Under the pieces are notes generated by a model. It saw only the letters and a list, made by a program, of their open reading frames with translations. It was not told where the DNA came from and did not search any database. This document shows, one piece after another, positions 5,370 to 8,031 of a DNA stretch of 8,031 nt. A program made the translations under genes and the position numbers. Position 1 is the first letter of the stretch. Every line of letters starts with the position of its first letter. The stretch is from an uncultured bacterium (lineage in GTDB: Bacteria > Patescibacteriota > Patescibacteriia > UBA1558 > GWA2-36-10). The DNA is taken from NCBI GenBank assembly GCA_937912185.1, contig CALDOH010000040.1:1-8031 (forward strand). The letters run 5' to 3'.

Positions 5370-5432
5370 TGTCATTTCGACCGAAGTGGAGAAATCTATA
5401 CGCCAGATCTCTCGACTGCGCTCGAGATGACA
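5370..5432. repeat. 63-bp palindromic intergenic element R3
   Basis: Bounded by TGTCATTTCGA and TCGAGATGACA, with inner arms GAGAAATCT and AGATCTCTC. It is the reverse complement of R1 without the 20-bp insert: 59 of 63 bases match, with three of the four differences in the central loop. It starts 5 bp after the atpB stop and leaves 101 bp before atpE. In RNA it would fold as one long imperfect hairpin between atpB and atpE. Confidence 0.85.
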
Positions 5433-5494
5433 TAAGTTATCAAAGTAGAAAATTTAATTAACCCAGATGTCAGGGCGACGTAAAACAATAATAA

Positions 5495-5746
<252 letters not shown>

Positions 5747-5775
5747 TCCTGCAAACGGGATTCCGCTCTGCGGTG

Positions 5776-5831
5776 ATTAATCGTTTACTCTGTCCTAGAC
5801 TTCGTATCTAGGACAGGACTAAGCAATTAAT
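5776..5831 (+). other. Strong stem-loop downstream of atpE
   Basis: A perfect 10-bp stem, CTGTCCTAGA (5790-5799) with TCTAGGACAG (5807-5816), closes on a 7-base loop CTTCGTA. Outer arms ATTAAT (5776-5781) and ATTAAT (5826-5831) could extend it across an imperfect stretch. No T-run follows, so it is not a standard intrinsic terminator. A small CCGC-TCT-GCGG hairpin (5763-5773) precedes it. The likely role is mRNA processing or 3' protection of the atpE segment (inference). Confidence 0.65.
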
Positions 5832-5837
5832 AATAGT

Positions 5838-5917
5838 GTCATTCTGGAGGCTATAAAGTAGCCGATAGAATCTACTAATTAAATTCAGTAGACTCTATCA
5901 CTGCGTTCCAGAGTGAC
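5838..5917. repeat. 80-bp palindromic intergenic element R4
   Basis: Outer arms GTCATTCTGGA and TCCAGAGTGAC (one mismatch) and inner arms GATAGAATCTACT and AGTAGACTCTATC flank an AT-rich centre. The design matches R1-R3 (GTCAT end, arm, A-rTCTA, centre, mirror image) but the arm sequence differs. It fills the second part of the atpE-atpF gap and ends 14 nt before the preferred atpF start. Confidence 0.78.
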
Positions 5918-5931
5918 GAATGAACAAAAAT

Positions 5932-6426
5932 ATGGAAATTTTAGAATTATTTGGTATTGATTGGAAGTTGATGTTAGCTCAGTTGATAAACTTTGCTATT
6001 GTAGTTTTGGTATTGTGGAAATTTGCTATCAAGCCCTTGACTGCAACTATGGAAAAGCGAAATAAAGAAATTGAGCAGGGTTTGTTTGACGCAGAAAAAG
6101 CCAAAGAAAAACTAGAAGAGGTTGGGAATGAAGTAAAAGCAAAACTCCAAGAAACTAAGCAAGAGGCTGCTGTTATCTTGGAAAAAGCTCGTAAACAATC
6201 TGAGGAAAATAAACAGAGCACAGTTGATAAGACCAAAGAAGAGGTAGAGGCTTTGATCAAAAAAGCTAAAATCCAGATTGATAGTGAGAAGGATTCTATG
6301 GTAGCCGAAGTCAAAGGCGAGGTTGCGCAAATGGTAGTAACGGCTCTAGAAAAGATTTTATCCGAAGGCTTGAGTAAAGATATGGATAAAAAGTATATTG
6401 ATAAAGCTTTGAAAGATTTAAAATAA
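5932..6426 (+). CDS. atpF: ATP synthase Fo subunit b (peripheral stalk)
   Basis: A 164-residue protein from ATG 5932. It has a short N-terminal segment (MEILELFGIDWKLMLAQ), one membrane helix (about 12-32), then a long charged amphipathic helix to the C terminus. The helix and its exit (IKPLTATMEKRNKEIEQGL, then FDAEKAKEKLEE) match the family's 'x-P-L-x-x-x-(I/M)-E-K-R-x-x-x-I' motif. Two b subunits form the coiled-coil stalk holding F1 still against rotor torque. An in-frame ATG at 5920 would add MNKN, but it lies 2 bp from the end of palindrome R4. ATG 5932 gives the MEIL... start that I recall for related subunits and matches the 13-14 nt element-to-start spacing at two other genes. No Shine-Dalgarno sequence is seen. 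Length is normal (about 156-170 residues). Confidence 0.93.
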   Translation: MEILELFGIDWKLMLAQLINFAIVVLVLWKFAIKPLTATMEKRNKEIEQGLFDAEKAKEKLEEVGNEVKAKLQETKQEAAVILEKARKQSEENKQSTVDKTKEEVEALIKKAKIQIDSEKDSMVAEVKGEVAQMVVTALEKILSEGLSKDMDKKYIDKALKDLK

Positions 6427-6430
6427 AATG

Positions 6431-6455
6431 AATCCCGTTAGAAATTCACGGGATT
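6431..6455 (+). other. Stem-loop in the atpF-atpH gap
   Basis: AATCCCGT (6431-6438) and ACGGGATT (6448-6455) form a perfect 8-bp stem with a 9-base loop, 4 bp after the atpF stop. A T-run exists only 30 bp further on (6485-6492), so it is unlikely to be an intrinsic terminator. It may stabilise or process the mRNA. Confidence 0.55.
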
Positions 6456-6523
6456 GAACAATTGAGTAATGAACATAGATTAAAATTTTTTTATAAAAGG
6501 TAACAAAATAAATTTCTAAAGGG

Positions 6524-6925
6524 ATGAAAAAAGATAAGGCCAAAATTTTAGCCAGAGGTGTATACGCCGCTATGTCTGGTAAGGATGAGTCTCAAGTTGA
6601 AACTATAGTCAACAATTTTTTGGCATATCTAAAGGAGCATCATTTAAATAGCTTGATTCCACAAGTTTTGGAAGAGTTAGAAAATATTTATCTAAGCCAA
6701 AAAGGCGTAATAAAGACTACTATAAGTACCAAAGATAAATTATCTGATAAAGAGGTAAAACAAATTGTAGATTTGGTCAGTCAAAAGAGTGGTAAACAAG
6801 TTCAAGTCAAAGAAGCGGAGGATAAAGACTCATTCGGCGGTGCGGTCATCAAATATGAAGATAAGGTAATTGATTTGTCAATTAAAAAACAATTAAATAA
6901 TTTAGCTAAACAATTAGCCAGTTAA
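6524..6925 (+). CDS. atpH: ATP synthase F1 subunit delta (short form)
   Basis: A 133-residue OSCP/delta subunit (PF00213) that links the b stalk to the top of F1. The C-terminal part is clear: [18 protein letters not shown], then [20 protein letters not shown], then [16 protein letters not shown] with the family's 'G-G-x-x-I-x-x-x-D-x-V-I-D-x-S' and a final K-x-x-L-x-x-L-x-x-x-L helix. The N-terminal domain is reduced. Helix 1 ([11 protein letters not shown]) and the last helices ([20 protein letters not shown] and following) can be matched to E. coli delta, but about 40-45 residues between them are missing (E. coli has 177). The reading frame is intact, so this looks like a compact form, not a decayed gene. 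The ATG follows AAAGGG with no spacing, so that purine run cannot act as a normal Shine-Dalgarno site. It lies between atpF and atpA, 11 bp before atpA. Confidence 0.88.
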   Translation: MKKDKAKILARGVYAAMSGKDESQVETIVNNFLAYLKEHHLNSLIPQVLEELENIYLSQKGVIKTTISTKDKLSDKEVKQIVDLVSQKSGKQVQVKEAEDKDSFGGAVIKYEDKVIDLSIKKQLNNLAKQLAS

Positions 6926-6936
6926 TTATAAAACAT

Positions 6937-8031
6937 ATGTCTTACGATTATTTAGTAAAAAGTCTACAAAAACAACTCGAGGACTTCAAAACAGACGTCA
7001 AAGAAGAATCAATCGGTGAAGTTATCGAAGTCGGTGATGGTATTGCCAAGGTATCTGGTCTATCAGACGCTATGTCTTCTGAGATGCTTGAATTTGAAAC
7101 TCAGTCTGGTGAAAAGATATACGGCGTTGTCTTGAACCTAGAAGAGTATTCAGTTGGTGCTATTATTTTTGGTGCCTACGGTCATCTTAAGGAAGGCGAC
7201 AAAGTCAGACGAACTCAAAGAATTTTGGAAGTTCCGGTTGGTGAAGCCGTTGTCGGCCGAGTAGTCAATTCTTTAGGTGAAGCTATCGACGGTAAAGGTG
7301 AAATCAAGTCTGATACATTTTACCCAGTAGAAAAAATTGCTCCTGGAGTTATTGCTCGTCAATCTGTCGGTGAGCCAATTGAAACTGGTATCAAAGTTAT
7401 TGATTCAATCATTCCAATCGGTAAGGGACAACGGGAGTTGATTATTGGTGATCGTCAGACAGGTAAGACTGCAATTGCGATTGATGCTATCATCAATCAA
7501 AAAGGCAAAGATGTAATTTGTATTTATGTGGCTATTGGTCAAAAAGAATCAAAGATTGCTAAGATTGTTGGTAAACTAGAAGAAACTGGTGCCATGGAAC
7601 ATACTATCATTGTTTTGGCTGGTGCTTCTGATTCTGCTTCTATGGCCTACATTGCTCCTTATGCTGGTGTAGCTATGGGAGAATATTTTATGGATCAAGG
7701 CAAAGATGTCTTGGTGATTTATGATGATTTGTCCAAACATGCTGTGGCCTATCGCCAAATATCACTACTACTCAAACGTCCGCCTGGACGTGAGGCATAT
7801 CCTGGCGATGTTTTCTATATTCACTCTAGACTATTAGAACGGGCTGCTAGGATGAGTGATGAGCTAGGCGGAGGATCAATCACTGCCTTGCCAATCATTG
7901 AAACTCAAGCTGGTGATATTTCAGCTTATATTCCAACCAACGTTATTTCAATTACTGACGGTCAGATATTTTTGGAAACAGACTTATTTTATAAAGGTGT
8001 TAGACCAGCTTTAAATGCTGGCTTATCAGTT
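6937..8031 (+). CDS. atpA: ATP synthase F1 subunit alpha (3' truncated by window edge)
   Basis: The first 365 residues of a protein usually about 500-510 long, from ATG 6937 to the window edge. Domains in order are an N-terminal amphipathic helix ([18 protein letters not shown]) and beta-barrel (about 25-95), then the nucleotide-binding domain. The P-loop is GDRQTGKT (171-178, K177), the alpha-type sequence. The Walker B region is [12 protein letters not shown] (259-270; D263/D264), with His where most alphas have Gln (KQA). [20 protein letters not shown] and [20 protein letters not shown] are hallmark alpha segments. The window ends at [10 protein letters not shown], just before the 'S-R-V-G' arginine. 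Alpha binds but does not hydrolyse nucleotide and pairs with beta in the hexamer. There is no Shine-Dalgarno sequence (TATAAAACAT before ATG). The gamma, beta and epsilon genes are expected downstream. Confidence 0.97.
   Translation, partial: MSYDYLVKSLQKQLEDFKTDVKEESIGEVIEVGDGIAKVSGLSDAMSSEMLEFETQSGEKIYGVVLNLEEYSVGAIIFGAYGHLKEGDKVRRTQRILEVPVGEAVVGRVVNSLGEAIDGKGEIKSDTFYPVEKIAPGVIARQSVGEPIETGIKVIDSIIPIGKGQRELIIGDRQTGKTAIAIDAIINQKGKDVICIYVAIGQKESKIAKIVGKLEETGAMEHTIIVLAGASDSASMAYIAPYAGVAMGEYFMDQGKDVLVIYDDLSKHAVAYRQISLLLKRPPGREAYPGDVFYIHSRLLERAARMSDELGGGSITALPIIETQAGDISAYIPTNVISITDGQIFLETDLFYKGVRPALNAGLSV

Noticed and set aside
5790..5816. Intrinsic terminator after atpE
   Set aside because: The stem is strong but the bases after it (GACTAAGCAATT) contain no T-run, and the operon continues into atpF, so it is listed as a stem-loop only.
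5979..6330. Two minus-strand frames inside atpF
   Set aside because: Both are antisense to a charged coiled-coil gene and have the typical Ser/Phe/Leu-rich shadow composition.
7576..7758. Minus-strand 60-residue frame inside atpA
   Set aside because: It is antisense to one of the most conserved stretches of AtpA, with no independent support.

Overview
The window reads as a piece of an AT-rich bacterial chromosome, most likely from Candidatus Patescibacteria (CPR, Parcubacteria-like). That placement is an inference. It rests on small compact proteins, a shortened ATP synthase delta subunit, mostly Shine-Dalgarno-free starts, a short helical-repeat protein of a type I associate with this group, and intergenic palindromes that include a CCTGCCTGCC/GGCAGGCAGG element. 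When read through, that element gives the peptide PACRQAG, which recurs in CPR gene predictions. The standard code fits: UGA ends cvpA and does not interrupt any other gene.

Layout. Positions 1-193 hold the 3' end of metG. Then come cvpA (258-776), tatD (766-1578, overlapping cvpA), a small helical-repeat protein of unknown role (1678-2013) and rmuC (2130-3173), all on the plus strand. A hairpin with a T-rich tail on the minus strand (3205-3242) separates rmuC from two convergent minus-strand genes: a GC-rich 80-residue unknown (3281-3523) and a 136-residue membrane protein (3579-3989). The 198-base gap 3990-4187 carries two divergent sigma70-type promoters back to back. From 4188 to the right edge runs the F1Fo ATP synthase operon in the order atpZ-like, atpB, atpE, atpF, atpH, atpA; atpA is cut by the window end.

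How the genes fit together. The left block is housekeeping: tRNA charging, a TatD metal-dependent nuclease, and an RmuC recombination-associated nuclease-like protein. The right block builds the membrane rotor and stator (a, b, c, delta) and the first catalytic-head subunit of a proton-type ATP synthase. Subunit c lacks the Gln and Ser/Thr ligands of sodium-binding rings.

The most unusual content is between the genes. Four imperfect palindromes of 63-89 bp with GTCAT...ATGAC-type ends fill intergenic gaps. Two of them (1583-1665 and 5370-5432) are the same element in opposite orientation, differing by the exact insertion of a 20-bp perfect palindrome. Three of the four stop 13-14 nt before the preferred start codon of the next gene, all of which lack a Shine-Dalgarno sequence. 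atpE is bracketed by palindromes and is the only plus-strand gene here with a well-placed Shine-Dalgarno sequence. No RNA gene, CRISPR array or transposase was seen.
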